Below are positions 43,218 to 51,928 of a stretch of 64,000 nt of DNA, in pieces (within the stretch, counting starts at the first letter, position 1; each line of letters opens with the position of its first letter). Origin of the DNA: Roseburia_C amylophila (lineage in GTDB: Bacteria > Bacillota > Clostridia > Lachnospirales > Lachnospiraceae); the NCBI RefSeq assembly GCF_025567465.1, contig NZ_JAOQKI010000001.1, forward strand, positions 62,001 through 126,000. Reading direction: 5' to 3'. The notes below the pieces were generated by a model. The model was given only the letters and a program-made list of their open reading frames with translations, searched no databases and was not told the origin of the DNA. Position numbers and translations under genes: made by a program.

Positions 43218-44678
43218 ATGATGAGTGAACAGATAGAGCAGGAAAAGACAATTCATTATAATGATGCAAAGATCTGGCAGATTGCATTTTTTTCCATGAA
43301 TAATACAGCAGCAAATCTGTATCTGGCTTTGATGGGCTATATCTCATACTATGCCAATTCCATGGCTGGCTTTTCTGTTGTGTTGATTTCTTCACTGGTA
43401 ACAGCAATGAATATTTTTGATGGTGTAACTGACCCTGTGGTTGGTTTTCTGTTGGATAAGAGTAAAGGACGGTTTGGAAAATTCCGTCCTTTTATGGTGG
43501 CTGGAAATATACTGATGGCAGTCAGTGCTGTTCTCCTGTTTGCGACAACACATCTGATTCCAAAGTGGGTACGGATTCCGTATTTTATTATTATCTATGC
43601 AATTTTTATTATCGGATATACCTTTCAGACTGTGGTTGCCAAATCGGGGCAGACGATTATTACCAATAATCCGAAGAAACGCCCGCTGTCCACTTATTTC
43701 GATTCCATTTTCATCATGGCGGCATACGGCGGCAGTGCCTTGTTTGTAGCCAATTATCTGGTGCCGAAATACGGTGGATTTACCAACGAAGAGCTGTATG
43801 TGGAGTATGTATTCTGGGTTGTGGTATTGTCGGCACTGGCAACACTTTTGGCGGTAATCGGAATCTGGAAGAAAGACCAGCCGGGACGCTATGAACATCA
43901 GCAGACACAGAAGATTAAGGTGTGGGATTTTTTCTTGATTTTAAAACAGAACAAGCCAATCCGTATGCTGATTATGGCAGCCTGCACCAACCGGTTTGCG
44001 GCAACGGTATACAGCCATACAACAGTAGGCGTTATGCTTTATGGCATCATGATGGAAAATTATGGAATCGCCGGATGGATTGGTGTGGTGGCAGCATTGC
44101 CAACGCTTTTGGTAGTGACCGTTGGCATCCGGGCAGCACAACGGATGGGACAGAAGAAGGCACTGGTATTATTTACGGGACTTGGCATTTTCTTCCAGTT
44201 ACTATTGATTGTGATATTGATGCAGGATAATATCAATACGGTTACTTTTAATCTCAAACATTTTAATGCCATTTCCTTCTGGTTTATGTTATTCTTTGTA
44301 TTGTTAAATGGCTGTAAGTCCATTACAAATAATATGGTGGTGCCGATGATTGCAGACTGCTCCGATTATGAGCAGTACCGCAGCGGTAAATTTGTACCGG
44401 GACTGATGGGAGCACTGTTTTCCTTTGTAGATAAAATCTTTGCAGCACTGGGAACGGCATTTGTAGGACTGGTAATGTTACTGATTGGATATAATAAAAC
44501 ATTTCCGCAGATTGGTGATGCCTTGACACCGGTATTGCGTTATACAACCATATTCCTATTTTGCGGAACACCGATTATCGGCTGGGTAAGTTCTTTGATT
44601 GCGTTGAAATTTTACCGGCTGGACAAGAAGAAAATGAATGAAATTGCGGCAGCATTGCAGGAGGAAGAGACAGAATGA
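43218..44678 (+). CDS. GPH-family (MFS) cation-linked sugar transporter
   Basis: 486 residues with about 12 hydrophobic segments. The GPH hallmark near residue 70-90 is present: D-G-V-T-D-P-V-V-G-F-L-L-D followed by K-G-R-F-G-K-F-R-P-F. It is related to melibiose and glucuronide permeases. Substrate unknown. The gene ends with ATGA overlapping the start of the dehydrogenase, so the two are co-translated; perhaps the dehydrogenase handles a product of the imported compound. Confidence 0.88.
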   Translation: MMSEQIEQEKTIHYNDAKIWQIAFFSMNNTAANLYLALMGYISYYANSMAGFSVVLISSLVTAMNIFDGVTDPVVGFLLDKSKGRFGKFRPFMVAGNILMAVSAVLLFATTHLIPKWVRIPYFIIIYAIFIIGYTFQTVVAKSGQTIITNNPKKRPLSTYFDSIFIMAAYGGSALFVANYLVPKYGGFTNEELYVEYVFWVVVLSALATLLAVIGIWKKDQPGRYEHQQTQKIKVWDFFLILKQNKPIRMLIMAACTNRFAATVYSHTTVGVMLYGIMMENYGIAGWIGVVAALPTLLVVTVGIRAAQRMGQKKALVLFTGLGIFFQLLLIVILMQDNINTVTFNLKHFNAISFWFMLFFVLLNGCKSITNNMVVPMIADCSDYEQYRSGKFVPGLMGALFSFVDKIFAALGTAFVGLVMLLIGYNKTFPQIGDALTPVLRYTTIFLFCGTPIIGWVSSLIALKFYRLDKKKMNEIAAALQEEETE

Positions 44679-45625
44679 AAATCGTTTTTTTAGATGCAAA
44701 ATCAATTGGAGAGGATATTGATTTATCCGCATATGATGCATTGGGAGAAGTTATAAAATATGATTTCTCGACAGCAGAGGAAGCGGCAGTACGAAGCGTG
44801 GATGCAGATGTGCTGGTACTAAATAAAGTAGAAGTTAACGAAAAGACCATTGGAAATGCAAGCCACTTAAAGCTTGTGTGTGTGACGGCAACCGGAACGA
44901 ATAATCTCGATAAGGCATACCTTGAAAAACGTGGTATTGCATGGCGCAATGTAGCGGGATATTCCACGGAATCGGTGGCACAGCATACCTTTGCCATGCT
45001 GTTTTATTTACTGGAAAAACTGCCTTATTATGACCGCTATGTAAAAGATGAAAAATATATCGGAGATAAAATGTTTACCCACTTTGATAAACATTTCGGA
45101 GAGCTGGCAAAAATGACCTGGGGCATTATCGGACTTGGAAATATCGGAAGAAGAGTTGCAGATATTGCAAAAGCCTTTGGCTGTCGTGTCATTTACTATT
45201 CCACTTCCGGACGAAACAGCCAGCCGGGCTATGAGCGTGTCAGCTTCGAAGAACTGTTAAAGGAATCGGATATTGTATCCGTTCATGCACCGTTGGATGA
45301 AAACACGTTGGATATGATGAATAAAGAAGCTTTTCATCAGATGAAGAAAACGGCTATTTTCTTAAACCTTGGAAGAGGACCGATTGTGGTAGAAGAGGAT
45401 TTGGCAGAAGCCTTGGAACAGGGTGAGGTTGCGGCAGCAGGACTGGATGTCCTCCGGGTAGAACCGATGAGTCCGGAAAATCCGCTGCGCAGAATCAAAG
45501 ACAGTGAGAAATTACTGATTACGCCGCATATTGCATGGGCGAGTGTGGAAGCCCGCACCCGCCTCATGGAGATTATCTGTGGTCAGATTCAGGAATTTTT
45601 CTCTAATGGAAGTCCGGAATCATAA
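44675..45625 (+). CDS. D-2-hydroxyacid dehydrogenase (NAD-dependent)
   Basis: 316 residues. Substrate domain first, then the Rossmann motif G-L-G-N-I-G-R-R-V-A (about 150-160), the catalytic Arg in N-L-G-R-G-P-I-V, and the catalytic His in T-P-H-I-A-W-A-S. It interconverts a 2-oxo acid and its D-2-hydroxy acid; hydroxypyruvate/glycerate is a common substrate, but the specificity is not readable. AGGAGGAAGAG lies before the ATG. The 3' end overlaps the convergent phospholipase-like gene by 37 bases. Confidence 0.9.
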   Translation: MKIVFLDAKSIGEDIDLSAYDALGEVIKYDFSTAEEAAVRSVDADVLVLNKVEVNEKTIGNASHLKLVCVTATGTNNLDKAYLEKRGIAWRNVAGYSTESVAQHTFAMLFYLLEKLPYYDRYVKDEKYIGDKMFTHFDKHFGELAKMTWGIIGLGNIGRRVADIAKAFGCRVIYYSTSGRNSQPGYERVSFEELLKESDIVSVHAPLDENTLDMMNKEAFHQMKKTAIFLNLGRGPIVVEEDLAEALEQGEVAAAGLDVLRVEPMSPENPLRRIKDSEKLLITPHIAWASVEARTRLMEIICGQIQEFFSNGSPES

Positions 45626-46554
45626 GAGTTGTTTCCTAGCTCTAAGGAAAGTGCATCTAACTGTTCCCGGTAAACCGGCGTTCCGATTGGAAGCGTAAAC
45701 AGTCTTGCAGTTTTATTTAAGATGGACTGATACCGGGTTCCCGCAGTATCCAAAAGGTCAAAGAAGGACTCATGGGAGACATCTTCTTTGTTCCATGGAT
45801 TCCGCCAACGGAAATGACGAAGATTCAGCGGGTCTACCGTAAAAGTAAAGTAGTCACTTGGAATCAACGGAGAAATACATGCATAACCTAAAGTCTTTGC
45901 CTCGATTTTACGGGCAAGGACTTTTTTCTTGCCCTGCGGGTCACGAATCCATGCGGTATTAAGCTGCACAGCTTTTAAGGCAGCCTGCATGGAGCGGTAA
46001 GTAAAGCGGTACTCTTTATATGTGGAGCTGTAAGTCTTTAATAATAAAGAAGCAATGATGTGCCGTTCCTTCCGGCTGATGTGCAGGGTGGCACTCTGGT
46101 TGAATTCAGATGGCGCACAGTTCTTATAATAGGTAAGAAGCTCTGCATCAATATCTGTTTCCAGATATACATGATGACCAAAATAACCCTTATCATAAGT
46201 GCCATAGTGTGACTTGGCAAAGATATATGGATGACAGGTAGTATCTAAGACATAATGTCCAAGAAAGCCGCAGATATAGGAAATGGCAATCTGCTGCTCC
46301 GTCTCTTCCAAGAACATGTCCTTACTTTTTAAAAGCTGGGTAAGAAAAACACCGGTATTTTTGTGATGTGCCAACTGCCCGATATTTCCGGAAGAGCGAA
46401 GGTAGGACGGCAGGTAATAAAAGAAAATATCCGGTCCCTGTAAGCCCATACAGAATGCATGCGGAAATTTACGGATGCAGGAAACAAGATTCGGTTCCTC
46501 TAATTCACGAAAAGAATTCAGTCCAAATAAATAGTGGGTGGTAAATCCTGGCAT
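45589..46554 (-). CDS. Zinc-dependent phospholipase C family protein
   Basis: 321 residues. The N-terminus M-P-G-F-T-T-H-Y-L-F-G, then Q-G-P-D-I-F-F-Y near residue 58 and G-F-L-G-H-Y-V-L-D-T-T-C-H-P-Y near 95-109, are the His/Asp metal ligands of the Zn_dep_PLPC family. There is no signal peptide, so it is probably cytoplasmic, unlike secreted phospholipases. Substrate unknown. Convergent with the dehydrogenase. Confidence 0.82.
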   Translation of the reverse strand: MPGFTTHYLFGLNSFRELEEPNLVSCIRKFPHAFCMGLQGPDIFFYYLPSYLRSSGNIGQLAHHKNTGVFLTQLLKSKDMFLEETEQQIAISYICGFLGHYVLDTTCHPYIFAKSHYGTYDKGYFGHHVYLETDIDAELLTYYKNCAPSEFNQSATLHISRKERHIIASLLLKTYSSTYKEYRFTYRSMQAALKAVQLNTAWIRDPQGKKKVLARKIEAKTLGYACISPLIPSDYFTFTVDPLNLRHFRWRNPWNKEDVSHESFFDLLDTAGTRYQSILNKTARLFTLPIGTPVYREQLDALSLELGNNSYDSGLPLEKNS

Positions 46555-46609
46555 AACAACAATCCTTTCAACTAATTATATTTTAAGTGATTGCAGCAAA
46601 TTTTAAAGG

Positions 46610-47056
46610 GGTGAGTTTTTTGCTATTTAAAAGTATCTTTTTCGGCTATAAAATACCGCAGTTCTAAAGTGCATGTTTTTCTTCCTGTGATAAAAACCGT
46701 CTTTCCAATGTTTGACAAAAGTACTGCACGGTTCGCCGAAATGCGGATGCATGATAAGGGCTGTTAGGGGCACCCGGAATTTCGTCTGGCATCCGGCAAC
46801 GCTGGCACAGGACGTGCCAGCGAGGCGCATCTGAACATGGATGTGAATTTGCGCCGGTTGCCAGAACGAATGAAATGTAAATCGAAATTCCCAGTGCCCC
46901 TTGCAGGCTTTATGTCGCATCCGCATCCGGCGGACAGTGCGGTACTTCCGTCAAAGCAGGCGGAAAGACAGTTTACAATCAAGAAAAACATGCACTAAGA
47001 ACTGCAGGCATTTCATATCAAAGAAAAAGATATCTTTTGAATATCAAAAACTCACC
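46610..47056. repeat. 447-bp imperfect palindrome, non-coding (MITE-like or long structured RNA)
   Basis: The interval starts GGTGAGTTTTT and ends AAAAACTCACC. Reading inward, left-arm segments recur as reverse complements on the right: AGTATCTTTTTC, GCAGTTCT, GTGCATGTTTTTCTT, GTCTTTCC, GCGGATGC, GGGGCAC, GGAATTTCG and TCTGGCATCCGGC. The arms are about 190 bases each. The centre (46800-46855) has a perfect hairpin CGCTGGCAC/GTGCCAGCG and a second stem GGCGCA/TGCGCC. Short frames inside it have no ribosome binding site and are by-products of the repeat. Flanks (ATTTTAAAG left, ATTTAGAAT right) do not give a convincing target-site duplication. It fills most of the 46555-47250 gap. Confidence 0.85.
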
Positions 47057-47139
47057 ATTTAGAATTTCTTTCGTTGCAATCGCTTATATATAGATAATTA
47101 AAGTATAGCACTTTTTGCCAGGAAATATAATACAGAAGT

Positions 47140-47167
47140 TTGACAAAAAATGGATATTTGATATAAT
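47140..47167 (+). promoter_or_regulatory. Sigma-A promoter of the flippase-like gene
   Basis: TTGACA (47140-47145), a 16-base spacer and TATAAT (47162-47167), both perfect. Transcription would start near 47175, about 75 bases before the coding region. Confidence 0.8.
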
Positions 47168-47250
47168 CCTGTGTGTGACGAATAATCCATGGAGATACGT
47201 GGTAAAATAGACAGGCAGCAGAGGAAAAAGAGAACTGGGAGTGAGGTTTT

Positions 47251-48273
47251 ATTAATAAGCGGACAAAGCAAATACTGAAACTGGTTTTTGTAATTGCCAT
47301 CGTAGCAATTATCATTTATACGTTCCGGGATTCAGCCGGACCAATTTTAAAGGAGCTTTCTACAACTGCACCTTGGGTGGTCATTACCATCTGCGGTGCC
47401 GGTGTTATGTATAATGTGGTAGAAGGATGGATTAATTATTCCTTCGCAAAGCAGTATAATCCACAGTTTACATACCGGATGGGTGTAGAGAGCGCCTTTT
47501 ATTGCTCATTTTACCGTGTGGCAACCTTAGGCAGTGGTGCCGGTGTGGCAGCGGTATATTATTTCAATGAAAAAGGAATTCCGGTTTTTCAGGGAACCGG
47601 AATGTATATGGTAGAATATGCGATTCATAAAGTAACGATTGCAATCTTTTCCATTATTTTCTTCCTGTTAAATTTCGGATTTATGAAGGAACATTATTCC
47701 GAATATTTTAATCTTCTGATTGCAGGATATGTGTTGACGGCAGTGATAGCAACTGCATTACTTTTATTCTGCTGTTCAAAGAAGTTCCATGGAATTTTAC
47801 TTTTCCTGGTGGACAAGCTGAACCGCAAAGGAAAATTCGATGCGCAGGCAGCCATGTTACGGGAACAGTGTGGCATCTTAGAGGATGCAGCAGGCATGCT
47901 TCTGACCAAGGGAAAACTAATCGCATCCATTGTAGCTAAGAATCTGTTGAAATTTGCATTCTGCTATGGCATACCATTCGTGATTTTATATCGGGAATAT
48001 GGATTGACACTATTACAGTCCTGGGCAGTTACTTCCCTTGCTTTTATGCTGGCAGCAGTCATTCCGTCTCCGGCAGGAATCGGTTCCTCAGAGTTTGTAT
48101 TTACCGCATTGTTTACAGTATTGGTAGGAACCGGAGAAGCCGGTTCTGCGGCATTGTTATACCGTTTTGCAACATTCGTACTTCCATTTGTTATCGGTGG
48201 TGTGGTGGTATTACTGCATAAGCGTATTGACCGACGGATTGCAAAACGCAAGGCAGATAAGGCACAGCAGTAA
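47251..48273 (+). CDS. Flippase-like / lysylphosphatidylglycerol-synthase TM-domain family protein, apparent ATT start
   Basis: 340 residues if started at ATT 47251. In-frame TGA at 47242-47244 limits the gene upstream, and no ATG, GTG or TTG follows until the GTG at 47377, which would cut off the first membrane helix. The strong GGAGTGAGG (47239-47247) sits at the right distance for ATT, and the residues that follow (N-K-R-T-K-Q-I-L-K-L-V-F-V-I-A-I-V) form the usual basic start and first helix. About eight hydrophobic segments and the late motif P-S-P-A-G-I-G-S-S-E identify the UPF0104/LPG-synthase-TM family, linked to lipid flipping. TraX follows after 20 bases. Confidence 0.78.
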   Translation: MNKRTKQILKLVFVIAIVAIIIYTFRDSAGPILKELSTTAPWVVITICGAGVMYNVVEGWINYSFAKQYNPQFTYRMGVESAFYCSFYRVATLGSGAGVAAVYYFNEKGIPVFQGTGMYMVEYAIHKVTIAIFSIIFFLLNFGFMKEHYSEYFNLLIAGYVLTAVIATALLLFCCSKKFHGILLFLVDKLNRKGKFDAQAAMLREQCGILEDAAGMLLTKGKLIASIVAKNLLKFAFCYGIPFVILYREYGLTLLQSWAVTSLAFMLAAVIPSPAGIGSSEFVFTALFTVLVGTGEAGSAALLYRFATFVLPFVIGGVVVLLHKRIDRRIAKRKADKAQQ

Positions 48274-48293
48274 GGGAAAGAGAAGGAATTAAG

Positions 48294-49058
48294 ATGAAAG
48301 AAAGAAAAGGAATCAGTGGCAGCACACTGAAAATCATTGCGATTATAACGATGTTAATTGACCATATCGGAGCCGGAGTTCTTGGCAGACTGCTGGTAGT
48401 CCGTGGTATGAATGAGGCGGCAGATCTGAATGCATGGATTGATGCCAACAGTACCCTGGTAATTACGTATCAGATGATGCGTTTTGTCGGAAGACTGGCA
48501 TTTCCGATTTTCTGTTTTCTTTTAATCGAAGGCTTTGAACATACCCATGATGTGAAGAAATATGCACTTCGTCTGCTTTCCTTCTGCCTGGTATCTGAAA
48601 TTCCATTTGACTTATTATTCAATGGAAAAATATTGGAATCCGGTTACCAGAATGTATTTTTTACACTGTTTATCGGACTGATGGTTATGTGGGGATTCCA
48701 GGCAGTGGAGAATCAGGAACGGTTTGCGAAGTTTAAGAAAGTTATTTTTGATGCGGGAATTCTTGCAGCAGGAATCCTTGCGGCAGAATTTTTAAATACC
48801 GACTATGCCGGAATTGGCGTTGCCTGCATCGTATTACTCTATGTATTCCGTAAGAAAAAATCCTACCAGCTGCTTGCAGGATGTATCGGATTTTCCTGGG
48901 AGCTTACTGCGCCGCTGGCATTCATTCCGATTGCATTTTATAATGGAAAACGTGGACTTTCTTTGAAATACTTTTTCTACATTTTCTATCCGGCGCACCT
49001 TCTGATTTTGTATATCATCTGCTGGGCAATGGGAATGGGACCGATTGCAGTCGCTTAG
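48294..49058 (+). CDS. TraX family membrane protein
   Basis: 254 residues, about eight hydrophobic segments. Start: G-I-S-G-S-T-L-K-I-I-A-I-I-T-M-L-I-D-H-I typical of TraX; R-F-V-G-R-L-A-F-P-I-F-C-F near residue 65; and repeated aromatic C-terminal helices. The family includes the F-pilin acetylase and many chromosomal acyltransferase-like proteins; here no conjugation genes are nearby, so a cell-envelope acylation role is more likely (inference). AGAAGGAATTAAG precedes the ATG. Confidence 0.85.
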   Translation: MKERKGISGSTLKIIAIITMLIDHIGAGVLGRLLVVRGMNEAADLNAWIDANSTLVITYQMMRFVGRLAFPIFCFLLIEGFEHTHDVKKYALRLLSFCLVSEIPFDLLFNGKILESGYQNVFFTLFIGLMVMWGFQAVENQERFAKFKKVIFDAGILAAGILAAEFLNTDYAGIGVACIVLLYVFRKKKSYQLLAGCIGFSWELTAPLAFIPIAFYNGKRGLSLKYFFYIFYPAHLLILYIICWAMGMGPIAVA

Positions 49059-49084
49059 ATTTCTTTAAGATTTTGTGAAGAGGC

Positions 49085-49113
49085 TTGCAAACAAAAAAGA
49101 CCTGCGTTATAGT
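49085..49113 (+). promoter_or_regulatory. Promoter of the LTA-synthase-like gene
   Basis: TTGCAA (49085-49090), a 17-base spacer and TATAGT (49108-49113), 50 bases before the ATG. Confidence 0.55.
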
Positions 49114-49164
49114 AGCGGATGGACAGAAGTTCTGTCACAGAAGAAGACGGCAGGATTGTAAGAA

Positions 49165-51198
49165 ATGAATAAGAATAAAGCAGAAAGAAATGAAATAGAA
49201 CAGAATAAGACCGTACAGGATAAAAAGGAGCAGAATAAAAAACATTCAGTTAGACTTATCGGACTGGATTATAAGAAAACAAATATAAGAGCCGGACTCA
49301 TTGCTTTTGCAGTGATGTTGGGCTTTTGTCTCTATGGTGGGGTAAATGTGCCAGTGGCAGTTGCCGCAGGGTTGATTTATTTTGGAATCAAAAATCTTAG
49401 GATTACATTGCCGGAGAAAGCCAATCCACTCTGGGCTGCTCTTGAAATTTTCCTAAGTGCCATCATGACGGAGCATATGGTGCAGTATCTTTTGCTGGAT
49501 GCAGAACTGCGGGAGAAAATCAGTGTGAATCACACCAGATGGAATGTGCTCTGCTGCATGGTCTTTTATTTTGCCCTGTTAGTGATTACAGCAAAGCCGA
49601 AGATTGCCTGCATGATAGGACATATTTTCCTTTTAAGCCTTGCAGGAATCAATTACTTTGTCTATCAGTTCCGTGGAAATGAATTTTCTTTCGGAGATTT
49701 GAAAGCGGCATCCACCGGACTTTCCGTGGCAGCAAATTATAAATTTGTATTGGAAGACCGGGCGGTCTATGTCATACTTTTTAGCATGATATATGTTGCC
49801 TTTATAAGAAAGCTGAATTTTGAATTTAAAAAGAAATGGATGCTCCGGATCAGTGCCTTTGCGGCAGCACTGGTGATGGGAATTTATGTGGGAATTGCCG
49901 CAGAAGATACGGTAATGGAATCCTGGGAACAGAAAGGAACTTACCGCAACGGCTATATCTTAAATTTTGTACTCAGCATCCGGGATTCCTTTGTGGCGGA
50001 GCCGGATGGATACTCAAAAGATGTGGTGGAAGAAATCTCCAAAGAATATCCGGCACTGGAGAATAAAGACTCGGAAGATGACCCGACCATTATTGTTATT
50101 ATGAATGAGTCCTTTGCGGATTTAAGTGTGATTTCCCATTATGGATTTGAGACAACGGAAGAGGTAACACCATTTTTCGATTCCATGGACACCAATGTCA
50201 TTAAGGGATATGCACTGTCTTCTGTCTTTGGTGCAAAGACACCGGATTCCGAGTGGGAATTTCTGACGGGAAATTCCATGGCATTCCTGCCAAGCGGCTC
50301 CGTGCCTTATCAGCAGTATATGTCAAAGAAACCGTATTCCCTGGTAAGTACCTTAAAGGAGCGGGGATATTCCTGCATTTCCATGCATCCTTACTATGCG
50401 TCCGGATGGAGCAGAAGCAAGGTTTATCCGTTGCTGGGCTTCGATGAGAGTCTCTTTATCGATGATTTTGACCAGACCAATATCATGCGGGAATATATTA
50501 CGGACCAGGAATTATACAATAAAATTATTGACCAGTATGAGGCAAAGACTTCCGATGAAAAATTATTTATCTTAGGTGTTACCATGCAGAATCACGGTGG
50601 CTATACCGATTATTATGATAATTTCCAGAACACCATAAATCTTAAGAATCATTATTTCAGTGATGTGAACCAGTATTTAAGCCTGATTCATGAGAGTGAC
50701 AAGGCACTGGAAAATCTGATTACTTATTTTGAAAATGTGGATGACAAGGTCGAAATCGTATTTTTCGGAGACCATCAGCCGAGCCTGAATAATAATTTCT
50801 ATCTGTCCATGAATGGCAAGGGATTATCCGGTCTTACCTTGGATGAACTGCAGGAATTATTTACAGTACCATTTTTTGTATGGACGAATTATGACAGTGA
50901 AAGTAAAGATGTGGAACTGACCAGCCTGAATTACTTATCTACAATGACACTGCAGCAGGCGGGTATTGAACTGCCGGCATATAACCAGTTCTTAGCAGAC
51001 TTGCAGGAAGAGATACCGGCAATGAATTCCAGAGCATTTTATTCCAAAAGTCAGGACGAATTTCTGCATTATTCCGAGGCACAGGGAGAAGATGCAGACC
51101 TTCTGAATCAGTATAATATCCTGCAATACAACAACATGTTTGAAAAAGAAAAAGACAAGGATAAAAATCTTTTTCCGTATTATGAAACACCGGATTAA
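49165..51198 (+). CDS. LTA synthase family sulfatase-fold protein
   Basis: 677 residues. A hydrophilic, Lys/Asn-rich N-terminus, five hydrophobic segments (about 40-250), then an extracellular sulfatase-type domain. Metal and nucleophile motifs: I-V-I-M-N-E-S-F-A-D, the catalytic Thr in G-A-K-T-P-D-S-E-W-E-F-L-T-G, and F-F-G-D-H-Q-P-S. Homologues transfer glycerol phosphate from phosphatidylglycerol to build lipoteichoic acid or related polymers. Whether this is the primary LTA synthase cannot be told. The gene precedes the BceRSAB module on the same strand. Confidence 0.88.
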   Translation: MNKNKAERNEIEQNKTVQDKKEQNKKHSVRLIGLDYKKTNIRAGLIAFAVMLGFCLYGGVNVPVAVAAGLIYFGIKNLRITLPEKANPLWAALEIFLSAIMTEHMVQYLLLDAELREKISVNHTRWNVLCCMVFYFALLVITAKPKIACMIGHIFLLSLAGINYFVYQFRGNEFSFGDLKAASTGLSVAANYKFVLEDRAVYVILFSMIYVAFIRKLNFEFKKKWMLRISAFAAALVMGIYVGIAAEDTVMESWEQKGTYRNGYILNFVLSIRDSFVAEPDGYSKDVVEEISKEYPALENKDSEDDPTIIVIMNESFADLSVISHYGFETTEEVTPFFDSMDTNVIKGYALSSVFGAKTPDSEWEFLTGNSMAFLPSGSVPYQQYMSKKPYSLVSTLKERGYSCISMHPYYASGWSRSKVYPLLGFDESLFIDDFDQTNIMREYITDQELYNKIIDQYEAKTSDEKLFILGVTMQNHGGYTDYYDNFQNTINLKNHYFSDVNQYLSLIHESDKALENLITYFENVDDKVEIVFFGDHQPSLNNNFYLSMNGKGLSGLTLDELQELFTVPFFVWTNYDSESKDVELTSLNYLSTMTLQQAGIELPAYNQFLADLQEEIPAMNSRAFYSKSQDEFLHYSEAQGEDADLLNQYNILQYNNMFEKEKDKDKNLFPYYETPD

Positions 51199-51256
51199 AG
51201 AGTGAAAAACATAGAGAAAGTGAAGTGTATGGGAAAAACGGAAAGGCAGGGGGAAG

Positions 51257-51928
51257 ATGTACCGGATTTATCTTGTGGAAGATGATGTAATTATAGCCAG
51301 AAGTATTAAAAAACATTTAGAAAACTGGGAATATGAAGTGCAGTGCACAAAAGATTTTTCAGCAGTTACAAAAGAATTTGCGGAGTTTGCACCGCAGCTT
51401 GTGCTGATGGACATCGGACTTCCTTTTTACAATGGATATTACTGGTGTAGTGAAATCCGCAAAATTTCCAAGGTGCCGATTATCTTCCTCTCTTCAGCTG
51501 CGGACAATATGAATATTGTCATGGCTGTGAATATGGGAGCGGATGATTTTATTGCAAAGCCTTTTGACTTAAGTGTCCTTACGGTAAAAGTACAGGCAAT
51601 GCTGCGGCGCACCTATGATTTTACGGAGACCGGAGAAATGCTGACCTATCACGGAGTGATGCTTCAGGTGGCGGAAGCAGTCCTTACCTATCAGGATAAG
51701 AAAGTGGAACTTACCAGGAATGAACTGCGGATTCTAAAGACACTGATGGAAAATAAGGAAAAGGTAGTCTCAAGAGATACGCTGATGACAAAGCTCTGGG
51801 AAAGTGACTGCTTTGTGGATGAGAATACACTTTCCGTAAATGTAAACCGCCTTAGAAGGAAACTTGCGGATGCAGGTCTGGAGGATTTTATTCTTACGAA
51901 GAAGGGAATCGGGTATCGGCTGAAATGA
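51257..51928 (+). CDS. BceR-like response regulator (OmpR family)
   Basis: 223 residues. Receiver domain with L-V-E-D-D-V, phospho-Asp in V-L-M-D-I-G-L-P and Lys in A-K-P-F-D; C-terminal winged helix (E-L-T-R-N-E-L-R-I-L-K-T-L, V-N-V-N-R-L-R-R-K). The F-Y-N-G-Y-Y-W-C segment after the Asp is typical of Bce-type regulators. It shares ATGA with the kinase gene. Expected to control the ABC genes two positions downstream. Confidence 0.9.
   Translation: MYRIYLVEDDVIIARSIKKHLENWEYEVQCTKDFSAVTKEFAEFAPQLVLMDIGLPFYNGYYWCSEIRKISKVPIIFLSSAADNMNIVMAVNMGADDFIAKPFDLSVLTVKVQAMLRRTYDFTETGEMLTYHGVMLQVAEAVLTYQDKKVELTRNELRILKTLMENKEKVVSRDTLMTKLWESDCFVDENTLSVNVNRLRRKLADAGLEDFILTKKGIGYRLK

Noticed and set aside
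42799..43407. 202-residue minus-strand frame
   Set aside because: It is antisense to the patatin and GPH permease genes, both with intact motifs.
46627..46991. Two minus-strand frames of 99 and 75 residues
   Set aside because: They lie inside the palindrome arms and lack ribosome binding sites; the repeat explains the open frames.
46590..47075. Complete insertion sequence at the palindrome
   Set aside because: No transposase frame and no convincing target-site duplication; MITE-like remains only one option.
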